This document shows positions 26,025-35,153 of a stretch of DNA of 58,268 bases, in pieces. The stretch comes from CAJBIL01 sp044359525 (GTDB lineage: Bacteria > Pseudomonadota > Gammaproteobacteria > Burkholderiales > Rhodocyclaceae), in the NCBI GenBank assembly GCA_044359525.1, contig JBIKLY010000009.1, forward strand, positions 1 to 58,268, given 5' to 3'. Position numbers and translations under genes: made by a program. Numbering within the stretch: the first letter of the stretch is position 1; each line of letters starts with the position of its first letter. The notes beneath the pieces are model-generated. The model made no database searches. It was not told the DNA's origin and saw nothing but the letters and a program-made list of their open reading frames with translations.

Positions 26025-26648
26025 ATGTTCTCAGGAATCATTGCCACAGTCGGCCACATTACCCGGCTTGCGCCACGTAACGACGGCACGCCGACGGTTC
26101 GCCTGACGGTCGAGGCCGGTAAGCTTGATCTTGACGACGTCACGCTGGGCGACTCGATTGCCTGCAACGGCGTTTGTCTGACCGTCGTCGAAAAATCCGT
26201 CAACAGCTTCTGCGTCGATGTTTCGCCGGAAACGCTGTCGTGCACCGTCGGTCTCGACGCCCCCGCCCCGATCAACCTGGAAAAGGCCTTGCGTCTCGCC
26301 GACCGTCTGGGCGGGCATCTGGTTTCCGGCCACGTCGACGGGGTCGGCGAGGTGTTGCGCTTCGATGCGGTGGGCGAGGGCGACAACTGCAATCATCTGC
26401 TCGAGATTCGCGCGCCGCAGGCGCTGGCCAAATACATCGCGCGCAAGGGATCGATCACTATCGACGGCGTCAGCCTGACGACCAATTCAGTCGACGGCGC
26501 CACTTTCAGCATCAACCTGATTCCGCATACGCTGACCGCCACCACGCTTAATCGTCTCCAGCCGGGTAGCCGGGTCAATCTGGAAATTGATTTGATCGCA
26601 CGTTACGTCGAGCGCATGCTCAATCCTGACTCTCCAGAGGCTGCATGA
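26025..26648 (+). CDS. ribE: Riboflavin synthase, alpha subunit
   Basis: A 207-residue enzyme that dismutates two lumazine molecules into riboflavin. It has the internal duplication typical of the family: MFSGIIATVGHI opens the first barrel and the second begins around GHLVSGHVDGVGEVL; SIACNGVCLTV and SITIDGVSLTTN are the paired repeats. The ATG at 26025 gives the canonical start. It overlaps ribBA by ATGA and opens the operon ribE-ribBA-ribH-nusB. Confidence 0.96.
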   Translation: MFSGIIATVGHITRLAPRNDGTPTVRLTVEAGKLDLDDVTLGDSIACNGVCLTVVEKSVNSFCVDVSPETLSCTVGLDAPAPINLEKALRLADRLGGHLVSGHVDGVGEVLRFDAVGEGDNCNHLLEIRAPQALAKYIARKGSITIDGVSLTTNSVDGATFSINLIPHTLTATTLNRLQPGSRVNLEIDLIARYVERMLNPDSPEAA

Positions 26649-27781
26649 TGGCACCACTAAGCACATCCGCTTCGATCGCCCCGATCGAGGAAATCATTGC
26701 CGAGATGCGCGCCGGACGCATGGTCATTCTGGTCGATGAAGAAGATCGCGAAAATGAGGGCGACCTCGTTCTCGCGGCCGAACACGTGACGCCGGAGGCG
26801 ATCAACTTCATGGTCAAGCACGCGCGCGGCCTCGTCTGCCTGACGCTGACCGAAGCGCGCTGCAAGCAGATCGGCCTGACGCAGATGGCGCGCGACAACA
26901 AGAGCCAGTTCAGCACGGCCTTCACCGTTTCGATTGAAGCGGCCACCGGTGTCACCACCGGCATCTCGGCGCAGGATCGCTCGCGTACTGTGCAAGCCGC
27001 CGTGGCGCGCAACGCGGGGCCCGAAGACATTGTCCAGCCCGGCCACATTTTCCCGATCACCGCCAAGCCCGGTGGCGTTCTCGTCCGCGCCGGCCACACC
27101 GAGGCGGGCTGCGATCTGGCGCAGATGGCCGGACTTGAGCCTTCATCGGTGATTTGCGAAATTCTCAAGGACGACGGCTCGATGGCGCGTTTGCCCGACC
27201 TGATCGAATTCGCCAGCGAACACGGCCTGAAAATCGGCACCATCGCCGACCTGATTCATTACCGCAGCCGCAACGAGACGCTCATCGAGCGCACGTTATC
27301 GAAAACGGTGCAGTCAGCGCACGGCGAATTTACCCTGCATGCCTACACCGACCGCACGTCCAACGAAGTGCATCTGGCGCTGACTAAAGGCGAAATCGAT
27401 CCGGAGAAGGAAACGCTGGTGCGTGTTCATGAGCCGCTTTCGGTCCTTGATTTCCTTGACCCGACCGGTGGCCGGCATACCTTTACGCTCGACGTGGCGC
27501 AGGCCGCGCTGGCACGCGCCGGATCGGGCGTCATCGTGTTGCTGCATCGCCCGGAAAGCGGGCAGGACATTCTGGCCGCACTCGGCGAGCCGATCGCAGC
27601 CAAACGCCCGGCTGCCAAATGGGACCCGCGCATCTATGGTATCGGTGCGCAAATCCTGCGTGACCTGGGTGTGCGCAGGATGAAGGTGCTGAGCAGCCCG
27701 CGCCGCATGCCAAGCATGACCGGCTTCGACCTTGAGGTAACCGGCCATATCGCGACGCCGGCCGATCTCGACAAACTCTGA
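26645..27781 (+). CDS. ribBA: 3,4-dihydroxy-2-butanone 4-phosphate synthase with degenerate GTP cyclohydrolase II domain
   Basis: A 378-residue fusion. The RibB half (1-210) is intact: DEEDRENEGDLVLAAE, RAGHTEAGCDL and the usual DRSRTVQAA. The RibA half (about 215-378) keeps the fold but has lost the zinc-binding cysteines and the GSxCDCG segment; in that place it reads HEPLSVLDFLDPTGG. It is thus expected to have RibB activity only, as in the known RibBX-type fusions of proteobacteria, and a separate ribA is expected elsewhere in the genome. Start and stop are coupled with ribE. Confidence 0.94.
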   Translation: MMAPLSTSASIAPIEEIIAEMRAGRMVILVDEEDRENEGDLVLAAEHVTPEAINFMVKHARGLVCLTLTEARCKQIGLTQMARDNKSQFSTAFTVSIEAATGVTTGISAQDRSRTVQAAVARNAGPEDIVQPGHIFPITAKPGGVLVRAGHTEAGCDLAQMAGLEPSSVICEILKDDGSMARLPDLIEFASEHGLKIGTIADLIHYRSRNETLIERTLSKTVQSAHGEFTLHAYTDRTSNEVHLALTKGEIDPEKETLVRVHEPLSVLDFLDPTGGRHTFTLDVAQAALARAGSGVIVLLHRPESGQDILAALGEPIAAKRPAAKWDPRIYGIGAQILRDLGVRRMKVLSSPRRMPSMTGFDLEVTGHIATPADLDKL

Positions 27782-27803
27782 TTCAATCTACAAAGGCACC
27801 GCC

Positions 27804-28286
27804 ATGGCCCGCTACGACAACATTCACGAATACGAACCCGTGCTCACCGGCCAGGGCCTGACCGTCGGCATCGTCATGAGCCGTTTCAATCAGGACGTCT
27901 GCGAAGGCCTGCTTGGTGCCTGCACGGCCGAACTTAAACACCTTGGCGTCGCTGACAGCAAAATTGTCATTGCCACGGTGCCCGGCGCGCTGGAAATCCC
28001 GCTGGTGCTGCAAACAATGGCGCAAAGCAACCGTTTCAACGCGCTGATCGCGCTTGGTGCAGTGATTCGCGGTGAGACCTACCATTTTGAAGTGGTTTCC
28101 AACGATTCCAGCCGCGCCCTGATGGAAGTGCAACTGCACACCGGCGTGCCGATCGCCAACGGCGTCCTGACCTGCGAAGACGACGATCAGGCCTTGGCGC
28201 GCATGCAGGAAAAGGGCGCCGACTGTGCCCGTACCGCCGTTGAAATGGCCAATCTGTTGCGCGCACTGGGAGAAAAAACACAATGA
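27804..28286 (+). CDS. ribH: 6,7-dimethyl-8-ribityllumazine synthase
   Basis: A 160-residue enzyme that condenses the RibB and RibA-branch products into lumazine. Motifs: VMSRFNQDVCEGLL, VPGALEIPL, LGAVIRGETYHFEVV and GVLTCEDDDQA. The length is normal. It follows ribBA after 22 bases and overlaps nusB by four bases. Confidence 0.96.
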   Translation: MARYDNIHEYEPVLTGQGLTVGIVMSRFNQDVCEGLLGACTAELKHLGVADSKIVIATVPGALEIPLVLQTMAQSNRFNALIALGAVIRGETYHFEVVSNDSSRALMEVQLHTGVPIANGVLTCEDDDQALARMQEKGADCARTAVEMANLLRALGEKTQ

Positions 28287-28795
28287 CCACCACGAGCGAC
28301 AAGCCAGAGGCAGCCAAAACCGCGCCGTCCGCAAAACCGGCCAAGCCCGCCGCCAAATCCCCCCGTCGCCGCGCCCGTGAATTCGCGCTGCAGGGGCTCT
28401 ACCAGTGGCGCATCGGCGGCAACGACGAAGCCGCCATTGAAGCGCATCTGGCCGACATCAGCGGCTTCGACAAGGCCGATCGCGAGTTCTTTGTTGGCCT
28501 GCTGCGTGGCGTACTGGCTCAACGCGAGGCTTTGCAGGAACAGCTGCAGCCCAGCCTCGACCGGCCGTTCAACGAACTTTCGCCGATCGAAGCATGCATC
28601 CTGCTGGCCGGCGCTTTCGAGCTGAGCAACTACCCGCAAACGCCGTACCGCGTGATCATCAACGAAGCCATCGAACTGACCAAAGGCTACGGCGGTACCG
28701 ACGGCCACAAATACGTCAATGGCGTGCTCGACAAACTGGCGGGGAAACTGCGCCCGGTTGAAGTTGAAGCGAAGCGCGCGGCACGCAGAAGCTAA
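28283..28795 (+). CDS. nusB: Transcription antitermination factor NusB
   Basis: A 170-residue RNA-binding protein of the rRNA antitermination complex. After a Lys/Pro/Ala-rich tail of about 30 residues comes the NusB core: RRRAREFALQGLYQW, LSPIEACILLAGAFEL, VIINEAIELTKGYGGTDGH and KYVNGVLDKLA. Overlap with ribH by ATGA places it at the end of the riboflavin operon, a common arrangement. A hairpin repeat follows. Confidence 0.96.
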   Translation: MTTTSDKPEAAKTAPSAKPAKPAAKSPRRRAREFALQGLYQWRIGGNDEAAIEAHLADISGFDKADREFFVGLLRGVLAQREALQEQLQPSLDRPFNELSPIEACILLAGAFELSNYPQTPYRVIINEAIELTKGYGGTDGHKYVNGVLDKLAGKLRPVEVEAKRAARRS

Positions 28796-28803
28796 GCGCC
28801 TCC

Positions 28804-28893
28804 AACACAGAGGGCACAGAGACACAGAGTTCACGGAGATAAAACAAAAAATGCTTTTCTCCGTGAACTCTGTGTCTCCGTGTTCTCTGTGTT
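28804..28893. repeat. Long hairpin repeat, ACACAGAG variant
   Basis: AACACAGAGGGCACAGAGAC with its continuation to 28840 pairs with the complementary arm ending CTCTGTGTT at 28893, around an A-rich centre. It is a relative of the GCAGAGGC family with ACACAG units. It lies between nusB and thiL, inside what would otherwise be one operon, and would form a strong mRNA hairpin. Confidence 0.88.
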
Positions 28894-28908
28894 GAAAGAG
28901 GTTTTCAA

Positions 28909-29868
28909 ATGCCCTCCGAGTTCGACCTGATCGCCCGCTATTTCGCCAGGCCGACGCCGCAAGCCGTCCTCGGCCCCGGTGACGACTGCGCGCTGCTCGC
29001 CCCATCGCCCGGTATGGAACTGGCGATCACCACCGACATGCTGGTCGCCGGTGTCCATTTCCTGCCCGATACCGACCCCGGCCAACTCGGCTGGAAAACA
29101 CTGGCCGTTAACCTTTCCGACCTCGCCGCAATGGGCGCGAGGCCGCGCTGGGCCTTGCTCGCCGGCAGCCTGCCGGAGGCCGACGAGGCATGGATTGCGG
29201 CTTTTGCGGCGGGGCTCTTTGCCTGCGCCAAACGCTATGGGGTTGATCTCGTTGGTGGCGACACGACGCGCGGCCCCTTGAATTTGTGCATCACCGCGCT
29301 TGGTGAAGTACCGGCCGGCAAAGCACTACGCCGCGATGGCGCGCAGGCGGGCGACGATCTCTGGGTTTCCGGCCAGCCGGGCCTGGCTGCGCTGGGTCTC
29401 GCCCAGTTGCAAGGTAAGACGCAGCTACCCGCTGCACTCTCCACCCGCTGCATCAGCGCATTGCAGCGCCCGCTACCGCGCATTGAACTCGGGCTGGCCT
29501 TGCAGGGCGAGGGGCTGGCAAACGCGGCGGTCGACGTTTCCGATGGTCTGCTTGCTGATCTCGGCCATATACTTGAACGTTCGGGGGTCGCTGCCGAAGT
29601 TTTCGGCACACAGCTGCCCTACCTGCCACCCGGCGCCGATCCGGTGCTGGCACGGCAATGTCAGTTGGCCGGTGGCGACGATTACGAACTGGTATTTGCC
29701 GCCGCACCGGCAAAACGACTTGAACTGGCCGAATTGGCTGCCCGGCTCGATCTGCCGCTGTGGCGCTTCGGCCGTATTATTGCCGGCACCGCCGGCGAAC
29801 TCAGCCTGCTCGACGAAAACGACCAGCCTTTACCGATAGACCGCAAAGGATTCGACCACTTTGATTAA
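28909..29868 (+). CDS. thiL: Thiamine-monophosphate kinase
   Basis: A 319-residue cytosolic kinase that makes thiamine diphosphate from the monophosphate. Motifs: LGPGDDCALL, TTDMLVAGVHF, LVGGDTTRG and VDVSDGLLADLGH, all of the AIR-synthase-like fold. It follows nusB across the hairpin repeat; the stop overlaps the TTG start of pgpA by eight bases. Confidence 0.95.
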   Translation: MPSEFDLIARYFARPTPQAVLGPGDDCALLAPSPGMELAITTDMLVAGVHFLPDTDPGQLGWKTLAVNLSDLAAMGARPRWALLAGSLPEADEAWIAAFAAGLFACAKRYGVDLVGGDTTRGPLNLCITALGEVPAGKALRRDGAQAGDDLWVSGQPGLAALGLAQLQGKTQLPAALSTRCISALQRPLPRIELGLALQGEGLANAAVDVSDGLLADLGHILERSGVAAEVFGTQLPYLPPGADPVLARQCQLAGGDDYELVFAAAPAKRLELAELAARLDLPLWRFGRIIAGTAGELSLLDENDQPLPIDRKGFDHFD

Positions 29869-30355
29869 GACCAGCACGCCGCCTTCAATCCGCTTTCTGT
29901 TTTCGCATCCGGCGCATCTCATCGCCTGCGGCTTTGGCAGCGGACTGTCACCATTTGCGCCAGGCACCGTCGGCACCCTTTTCGCGCTGTTCTCGTTTCC
30001 GCTGCTGCGCCCATGGATGAGCGACTTAGAGCTGCTCGCCTTTCTCTCCGTCTGCTTTATCGGCGGCGTGCTGGCGGCGCACAAGACCGGCGCCGATCTC
30101 GGCGTGGTCGATCACGGCAGCATCGTCTGGGATGAAATCGTTCCCTTCTGGATCGTTCTGGTTTTCTGCCCTGCGCACTGGCTGTGGCAGGCCACCGCAT
30201 TTTTCCTTTTCCGCTTTTTTGACATCGTCAAACCACAACCGGCACGCTACTTCGACGAGAAGGTAAAGAACGGCTTCGGTGTGATGACCGACGATCTGGT
30301 CGCCGCCGGTTATACGGTACTCGTGCTGGCCATTCTGCAGTTCATTCTCAAATGA
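29861..30355 (+). CDS. pgpA: Phosphatidylglycerophosphatase A
   Basis: A 164-residue inner-membrane phosphatase in phosphatidylglycerol synthesis. Signatures: GFGSGLSPFAPGTVGT, VDHGSIVWDE and RFFDIVKPQPARYFD, with three to four hydrophobic segments. The start is an unusual TTG at 29861 within the end of thiL, supported by AAAGGA upstream; the next Met in frame is too far in. It overlaps the following gene by ATGA. Confidence 0.93.
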   Translation: MIKTSTPPSIRFLFSHPAHLIACGFGSGLSPFAPGTVGTLFALFSFPLLRPWMSDLELLAFLSVCFIGGVLAAHKTGADLGVVDHGSIVWDEIVPFWIVLVFCPAHWLWQATAFFLFRFFDIVKPQPARYFDEKVKNGFGVMTDDLVAAGYTVLVLAILQFILK

Positions 30356-30852
30356 ACCAACAGGTGCTTGAATCCCTCGCCACACAAGTCGGTGCGCTGC
30401 TGAGCGTCAACGGGCAGAAGCTGGCGACGGCCGAATCCTGTACCGGCGGCTGGGTCGCACAATGCCTGACTTCGATCGCCGGCAGCTCAGACTGGTTCGA
30501 CCGTGGTTTCATCACCTACTCAAACGACGCCAAACAGGAAATGCTTGGCGTAAGCGCCGAAATGCTGGCGACGCACGGTGCCGTCAGTGAAGCAACAGCT
30601 GTTGCAATGGCCACCGGCGCACTGCGCCATAGCCGCGCCGACTGGGCGCTGGCGATCACCGGCGTCGCCGGGCCGAGTGGCGGCTCACCCGACAAACCGG
30701 TTGGTACGGTGTGCTTTGGCTGGGCCGGCCCGGACGGTCGGCTACTTGCTGAAACACGCCGCTTTGAAGGCGGCCGGACCGAAGTTCGGGCGCAATCGGT
30801 TGCGCACGCGCTCAGAGGCATATTGCTGCACGCGGCAAATCTGGCGGCATGA
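30352..30852 (+). CDS. pncC: Nicotinamide-nucleotide amidohydrolase (CinA C-terminal domain)
   Basis: A 166-residue stand-alone CinA C-terminal domain that deamidates nicotinamide mononucleotide in NAD recycling. Motifs: LATAESCTGGWVAQ with the catalytic Ser, ITYSNDAKQ, TGVAGPSGG and KPVGTVCFGW. It overlaps pgpA by ATGA. The gene order cinA-recA is widespread; here the SOS box lies between them. Confidence 0.94.
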   Translation: MNQQVLESLATQVGALLSVNGQKLATAESCTGGWVAQCLTSIAGSSDWFDRGFITYSNDAKQEMLGVSAEMLATHGAVSEATAVAMATGALRHSRADWALAITGVAGPSGGSPDKPVGTVCFGWAGPDGRLLAETRRFEGGRTEVRAQSVAHALRGILLHAANLAA

Positions 30853-30904
30853 ACGCCCTGATTTCCGGCGCCAAAAATAGTTCTCGACAACGACAGCACA
30901 GATA

Positions 30905-30920
30905 CTGTATAAAATCACAG
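30905..30920. promoter_or_regulatory. LexA (SOS) box ahead of recA
   Basis: CTGTATAAAATCACAG fits the CTGT-N8-ACAG pattern of the LexA operator and lies 69 bases before the recA start, so recA and recX are probably under SOS control. Confidence 0.85.
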
Positions 30921-30988
30921 TATTGAGCGCCGGCAGGCTCTGCGTTCGAACATGAGATAATTTCTCCAATCAAGCCAAAGGACACGCA

Positions 30989-32020
30989 ATGGACGAAAAC
31001 AAGGCGAAAGCACTCGCAGCAGCGCTGGCCCAGATCGAAAAGCAGTTCGGCAAGGGCTCGATCATGAAAATGGGCGAGGGCGCTATTGAAAGCGACATTC
31101 AGGTTGTTTCGACCGGATCGCTCGGACTCGACATCGCGCTCGGCATTGGCGGCCTGCCGCGCGGCCGGGTCGTTGAAATCTACGGGCCGGAATCGTCCGG
31201 CAAAACGACGCTGACGCTGCAAGTCATCGCCGAAATGCAAAAGCTGGGTGGCACCGCCGCCTTTATCGACGCCGAACACGCGCTTGACCCGTCCTACGCC
31301 CAGAAACTCGGCGTCAAGATGGACGAACTGCTCATTTCGCAGCCCGATACCGGCGAACAGGCGCTCGAAATCGCCGACATGCTGGTGCGCTCAGCCAGTG
31401 TGGACGTGGTGGTTATCGACTCGGTCGCCGCGCTCGTGCCGAAGGCTGAAATCGAAGGTGAAATGGGCGATTCGCTGCCCGGCCTGCAGGCCCGCCTGAT
31501 GAGCCAGGCGCTGCGTAAGCTCACTGCCAACATCAACCGGACCAATACGCTGGTCATCTTCATCAACCAGATCCGGATGAAAATCGGCGTCATGTTCGGC
31601 AGCCCGGAAACCACCACCGGCGGCAACGCCCTCAAGTTCTACGCTTCGGTTCGCCTCGATATCCGGCGCATCGGCAGCATCAAGAAGGGCGATGAAGTCG
31701 TCGGCAACGAGACGCGCGTCAAAGTCGTCAAGAACAAGGTGGCGCCACCTTTCCGCGAAGCGATCTTTGATATCCTCTACGGCGAAGGCACCTCGCGCGA
31801 GGGCGAAATCATCGAACTCGGCGTCTTGCACAAACTGGTCGACAAATCCGGCTCTTGGTACGCCTACAACGGCGAAAAGATCGGTCAGGGAAAGGATAAT
31901 GCCCGCGAATACCTGAAAGCCAACCCGCAGATTGCCGAAGAGATTGAAGGCCGGATTCGCGCTGCTGTAAACGTGCCTTCACCACAACCAATCAAGGCCG
32001 CCGAGAAGGCCGCCGAGTAA
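30989..32020 (+). CDS. recA: Recombinase RecA
   Basis: A 343-residue ATPase for strand exchange and LexA cleavage. Walker A is GPESSGKTT, with FIDAEHALDP, QPDTGEQALEI, VVIDSVAALVP and the DNA-binding loop MGDSLPGLQARLMSQ all conserved; the IFINQIRMKIGVMFG segment is also intact. It is complete, with a good AAAGGA site upstream. recX follows after nine bases. Confidence 0.98.
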   Translation: MDENKAKALAAALAQIEKQFGKGSIMKMGEGAIESDIQVVSTGSLGLDIALGIGGLPRGRVVEIYGPESSGKTTLTLQVIAEMQKLGGTAAFIDAEHALDPSYAQKLGVKMDELLISQPDTGEQALEIADMLVRSASVDVVVIDSVAALVPKAEIEGEMGDSLPGLQARLMSQALRKLTANINRTNTLVIFINQIRMKIGVMFGSPETTTGGNALKFYASVRLDIRRIGSIKKGDEVVGNETRVKVVKNKVAPPFREAIFDILYGEGTSREGEIIELGVLHKLVDKSGSWYAYNGEKIGQGKDNAREYLKANPQIAEEIEGRIRAAVNVPSPQPIKAAEKAAE

Positions 32021-32029
32021 AATTGTGCG

Positions 32030-32470
32030 ATGAGCGGCACATTGCGCGAGCGTGCGCTCAGATTGCTGGCGCGTCGAGAGCATGCGCGCCTGGAGCTGTC
32101 GCGCAAACTGGCACCGCATGCGGAGTCGGCTGAGCAGCTGGAAGCGCTGCTCGACAAGCTGACCGAACGCGGTCTGCTCTCCGATGAGCGCTACGTCGAG
32201 ATGCGACTCAACGCGCGTAGCGCACGTTTCGGCGACGCCCGTCTGGCACATGAGTTACGCACCCGGGGCGTTGCTGCTGAATTGGTCAGCGATGCGTTGG
32301 CCAGCTGCGACGGTGAGTTGAGTCGGGCACGACAGGTCTGGCAGCGCAAATTCGACAGCCATGCGGCTGATGCTGCAGAACGTGCCCGCCAAATGCGATT
32401 TTTGATAAACCGGGGCTTCTCGGGCGAAACCATTCGACGCGTTTTGCGCGGCGATTTTGAAGACGATTGA
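32030..32470 (+). CDS. recX: Regulatory protein RecX
   Basis: A 146-residue helical-repeat protein that limits RecA filament growth. It has LRERALRLLARREHARLELS, LLSDERYVEMRLNAR, FGDARLAHELRTRGV and a C-terminal RGFSGETIRRVL, the repeated three-helix units of RecX. It directly follows recA and should be co-induced with it. Its stop overlaps the region of the lptB start. Confidence 0.93.
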   Translation: MSGTLRERALRLLARREHARLELSRKLAPHAESAEQLEALLDKLTERGLLSDERYVEMRLNARSARFGDARLAHELRTRGVAAELVSDALASCDGELSRARQVWQRKFDSHAADAAERARQMRFLINRGFSGETIRRVLRGDFEDD

Positions 32471-32472
32471 AT

Positions 32473-33207
32473 ATGTCCGAAACAAGAAGCACGCTCTCTG
32501 CGCATAACCTGAAGAAGCGCTACAAGAAGCGCACCGTGGTGCACGATGTCTCCTTTGAGGTCGTCAGCGGTGAAGTTGTTGGCTTGCTTGGGCCAAACGG
32601 CGCTGGCAAGACAACCTGTTTTTATATGGTCGTTGGCCTTGTCGCCTGTGATGGTGGGGATGTCCATTTAGACGACAGCAAGTTTACTCACCTGCCGATC
32701 CACAAGCGGGCACAACTTGGCATTTCCTACTTGCCGCAGGAAGCCTCCGTGTTTCGCAAGCTGACCGTCAGCGAGAACATCAAGGCCGTTCTCGAACTGC
32801 AAAACCTGTCCGCCGAGGAAATCGATACCCGCCTCGAAACGCTACTAGGAGAGTTGCACATCATCCACATCCGCAACAGTGCGGCTGCATCGCTGTCAGG
32901 TGGTGAACGGCGGCGGGTCGAAATCGCCAGGGCACTGGCCACCGAGCCACGATTCATCCTCCTTGACGAACCTTTCGCCGGCGTAGATCCGATCGCCGTG
33001 CTCGACATCCAGAAGATCATCCGCTTTCTCAAAGAACGTAATATCGGCGTATTGATTACCGACCACAACGTTCGTGAAACCCTCGGCATTTGCGACCGTG
33101 CTTACATCATCAATGAAGGCAGCGTGCTTGCCTCTGGTCGCCCGGACGAAATCATTTATAATGAAAGCGTCCGAAAGGTTTATCTGGGCGAAAATTTCCG
33201 CCTCTAG
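32473..33207 (+). CDS. lptB: LPS export ABC transporter ATPase
   Basis: A 244-residue ATPase that powers LPS transport from the inner membrane with LptFG. Walker A GPNGAGKTTCFYM, Q-loop LPQEASVFRKLTV, signature SLSGGERRRVEIARAL, Walker B FILLDEPFAGVDP and TDHNVRETL are typical of LptB. I chose the ATG at 32473; a TTG at 32467 would add two residues and overlap recX. The usual lptA/lptC neighbours are not in the window, but rpoN follows, the common order. Confidence 0.94.
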   Translation: MSETRSTLSAHNLKKRYKKRTVVHDVSFEVVSGEVVGLLGPNGAGKTTCFYMVVGLVACDGGDVHLDDSKFTHLPIHKRAQLGISYLPQEASVFRKLTVSENIKAVLELQNLSAEEIDTRLETLLGELHIIHIRNSAAASLSGGERRRVEIARALATEPRFILLDEPFAGVDPIAVLDIQKIIRFLKERNIGVLITDHNVRETLGICDRAYIINEGSVLASGRPDEIIYNESVRKVYLGENFRL

Positions 33208-33292
33208 TGCCAAGGGCTGATCACCAAGAAACATACAACAGTACGGGTCGCTACTGCCTTCTTCCCGACCGGTGGCCGATCAGGCTCCGAAA

Positions 33293-34714
33293 ATGAGACC
33301 ATCCCTACAACTCAAGCTCTCGCAGCACCTCGCGCTGACGCCGCAGCTCCAACAGTCGATCCGTCTGTTGCAGATGTCGACGCTCGAACTCGAACAGGAA
33401 CTTGAGAAGTACGTCTCCGAAAACCCCTTGCTCGAACGCCAGGAAGAGGAATACGCGCCAACGCTGCCGCAGCCGGGTTCCAACGAAGCGGAGCTCGCCG
33501 CCTCGGAAAAGCCGGCCCCTGAACCTGTCGCCGAACCGTCATCAGCTGACGACGAGAGCTGGCTTGGAGAAGAAGGTTCCTATTCGTCATCGGCCGGGTC
33601 TTTTGACGATGATGACAACGAGTACCAGGATGTCCAGGCCGCGACTACCTCGCTACGCGAACATCTGTCCTGGCAACTCGGCTTGATGACCATTCCCGAG
33701 CGCGACCGGACGCTGGTGCAATGCCTGATCGAGGCGCTCGACGACGACGGCTATCTGACCCAGTCCCTTGCAGAACTCGCCGAGACCTTGCCGGCTGAAC
33801 TGGAAATCGAGCCGGAAGAATTGCAGATCGCACTCAAGCATTTGCAGTACTTCGACCCGACCGGCGTTGGTGCGCGCAATGCGCAGGAATGCCTGGCCTT
33901 GCAGTTGGAAATCCTGCCGCCGGACGAAACCCGGATTCTGGCGCTACAAATCGTACGCAACCACCTCTCACTGCTCGCCGGCCGCGATTTTGCCAAAATC
34001 AAAAAACTCACCGGTTGCGATGATGACGGCTTGCGCGCCGCACAGTTTCTGATTCGCAGCCTTAACCCCCGGCCTGGCGCACAATACGCTGCGCTTGATG
34101 CACGCTACATCACGCCGGATGTGGTCGTACGCAAGCTGCGCGGCCACTGGACGGTAAATGTCAATTCCGACGCTTTCCCGCGCCTGCGCGTCAATAGCCT
34201 GTACGCTCAGATACTTTCGAAACAACGCGGCTCGGGTCTCGCCGGACAGTTGCAGGAAGCTCGCTGGTTAATCAAGAACATACAACAACGGTTTGACACT
34301 ATCCTGCGGGTGGCGCAGGCTATCGTTGACCGGCAACGCCAGTTCTTCGATCACGGCGAAGTCGCGATGCGCCCGCTGGTGTTGCGCGAAATTGCAGATA
34401 TCCTGGGCTTACATGAATCAACTGTTTCACGCGTAACGACGCAGAAGTACATGGCGACGCCGCGCGGTATTTTCGAACTGAAATATTTTTTTGGCAGTCA
34501 CGTCGCCACCGAAACCGGCGGCGCGTGTTCGGCAACCGCGATCCGCGCGCTGATCAAGCAGCTGATCGGTTCCGAAGAGCCGAAAAAACCCCTTTCGGAT
34601 AGTCAGATATCCGAAGTTCTTGGCCAGCAGGGAATTGTCGTCGCACGGAGAACCATCGCAAAATACCGTGAGGCGCTCAATATCCCGCCGGTCAATTTAC
34701 GCAAGTCCATCTAG
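33293..34714 (+). CDS. rpoN: RNA polymerase sigma-54 factor
   Basis: A 473-residue sigma factor. Region I, rich in Gln and Leu, begins MRPSLQLKLSQHLALTPQLQQ; an acidic, Ser-rich linker follows (about 50-120); the core-binding region contains LIEALDDDGYL and FDPTGVGARN; the helix-turn-helix has HESTVSRVTTQKYM; the C-terminal RpoN box is ARRTIAKYRE. The ATG at 33293 gives the standard N-terminus; a GTG at 33272 would add seven residues. It stands in the conserved lptB-rpoN-hpf-ptsN order. Confidence 0.96.
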   Translation: MRPSLQLKLSQHLALTPQLQQSIRLLQMSTLELEQELEKYVSENPLLERQEEEYAPTLPQPGSNEAELAASEKPAPEPVAEPSSADDESWLGEEGSYSSSAGSFDDDDNEYQDVQAATTSLREHLSWQLGLMTIPERDRTLVQCLIEALDDDGYLTQSLAELAETLPAELEIEPEELQIALKHLQYFDPTGVGARNAQECLALQLEILPPDETRILALQIVRNHLSLLAGRDFAKIKKLTGCDDDGLRAAQFLIRSLNPRPGAQYAALDARYITPDVVVRKLRGHWTVNVNSDAFPRLRVNSLYAQILSKQRGSGLAGQLQEARWLIKNIQQRFDTILRVAQAIVDRQRQFFDHGEVAMRPLVLREIADILGLHESTVSRVTTQKYMATPRGIFELKYFFGSHVATETGGACSATAIRALIKQLIGSEEPKKPLSDSQISEVLGQQGIVVARRTIAKYREALNIPPVNLRKSI

Positions 34715-34729
34715 TAAAGGAGCCACACC

Positions 34730-35056
34730 ATGAACCTGCAAATCAGTGGACACCACCTCGAAGTCACCCCGGCCATTCGCGAATACGTCACCGGCAAGCT
34801 CGAGCGGGTCACCCGTCATTTCGATAACGTCATCGACGTGAACGTGATTCTTTCGGTGGAGAAACTGAAGCAGAAGGCCGAAGTTACCGTCCACCTTCCC
34901 GGCAAGGATATTTTTGTCGAAGAAACCGGCGAAGATCTCTACGCTGCGGTGGACTGCCTGGTCGATAAGCTTGATCGCCAAGTCCAGAAGTACAAGCAAA
35001 AGCTGCAGGATCATCATCGCGGTGAGAAGATCGCCGATCACATCGTCGCCGAATGA
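34730..35056 (+). CDS. hpf: Ribosome hibernation promoting factor (short HPF/RaiA type)
   Basis: A 108-residue protein of the short form that binds the small subunit decoding region and favours inactive ribosome dimers. MNLQISGHHLEVTPAIREYV, ERVTRHFDNVI, AEVTVHLPGKDIFVEE and EDLYAAVDCLVDKLDRQ are the family blocks. AAGGAG precedes the ATG. It lies 15 bases after rpoN and ahead of ptsN. Confidence 0.95.
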   Translation: MNLQISGHHLEVTPAIREYVTGKLERVTRHFDNVIDVNVILSVEKLKQKAEVTVHLPGKDIFVEETGEDLYAAVDCLVDKLDRQVQKYKQKLQDHHRGEKIADHIVAE

Positions 35057-35153
35057 TCCGGCCGTGCAACGGGCTTGCTCCTGGCGATCCCGTTGCATGC
35101 CGTCGCACGACCTGCATCACACACCCGATTAATCGTTTCGGCTTACGTCTCGA

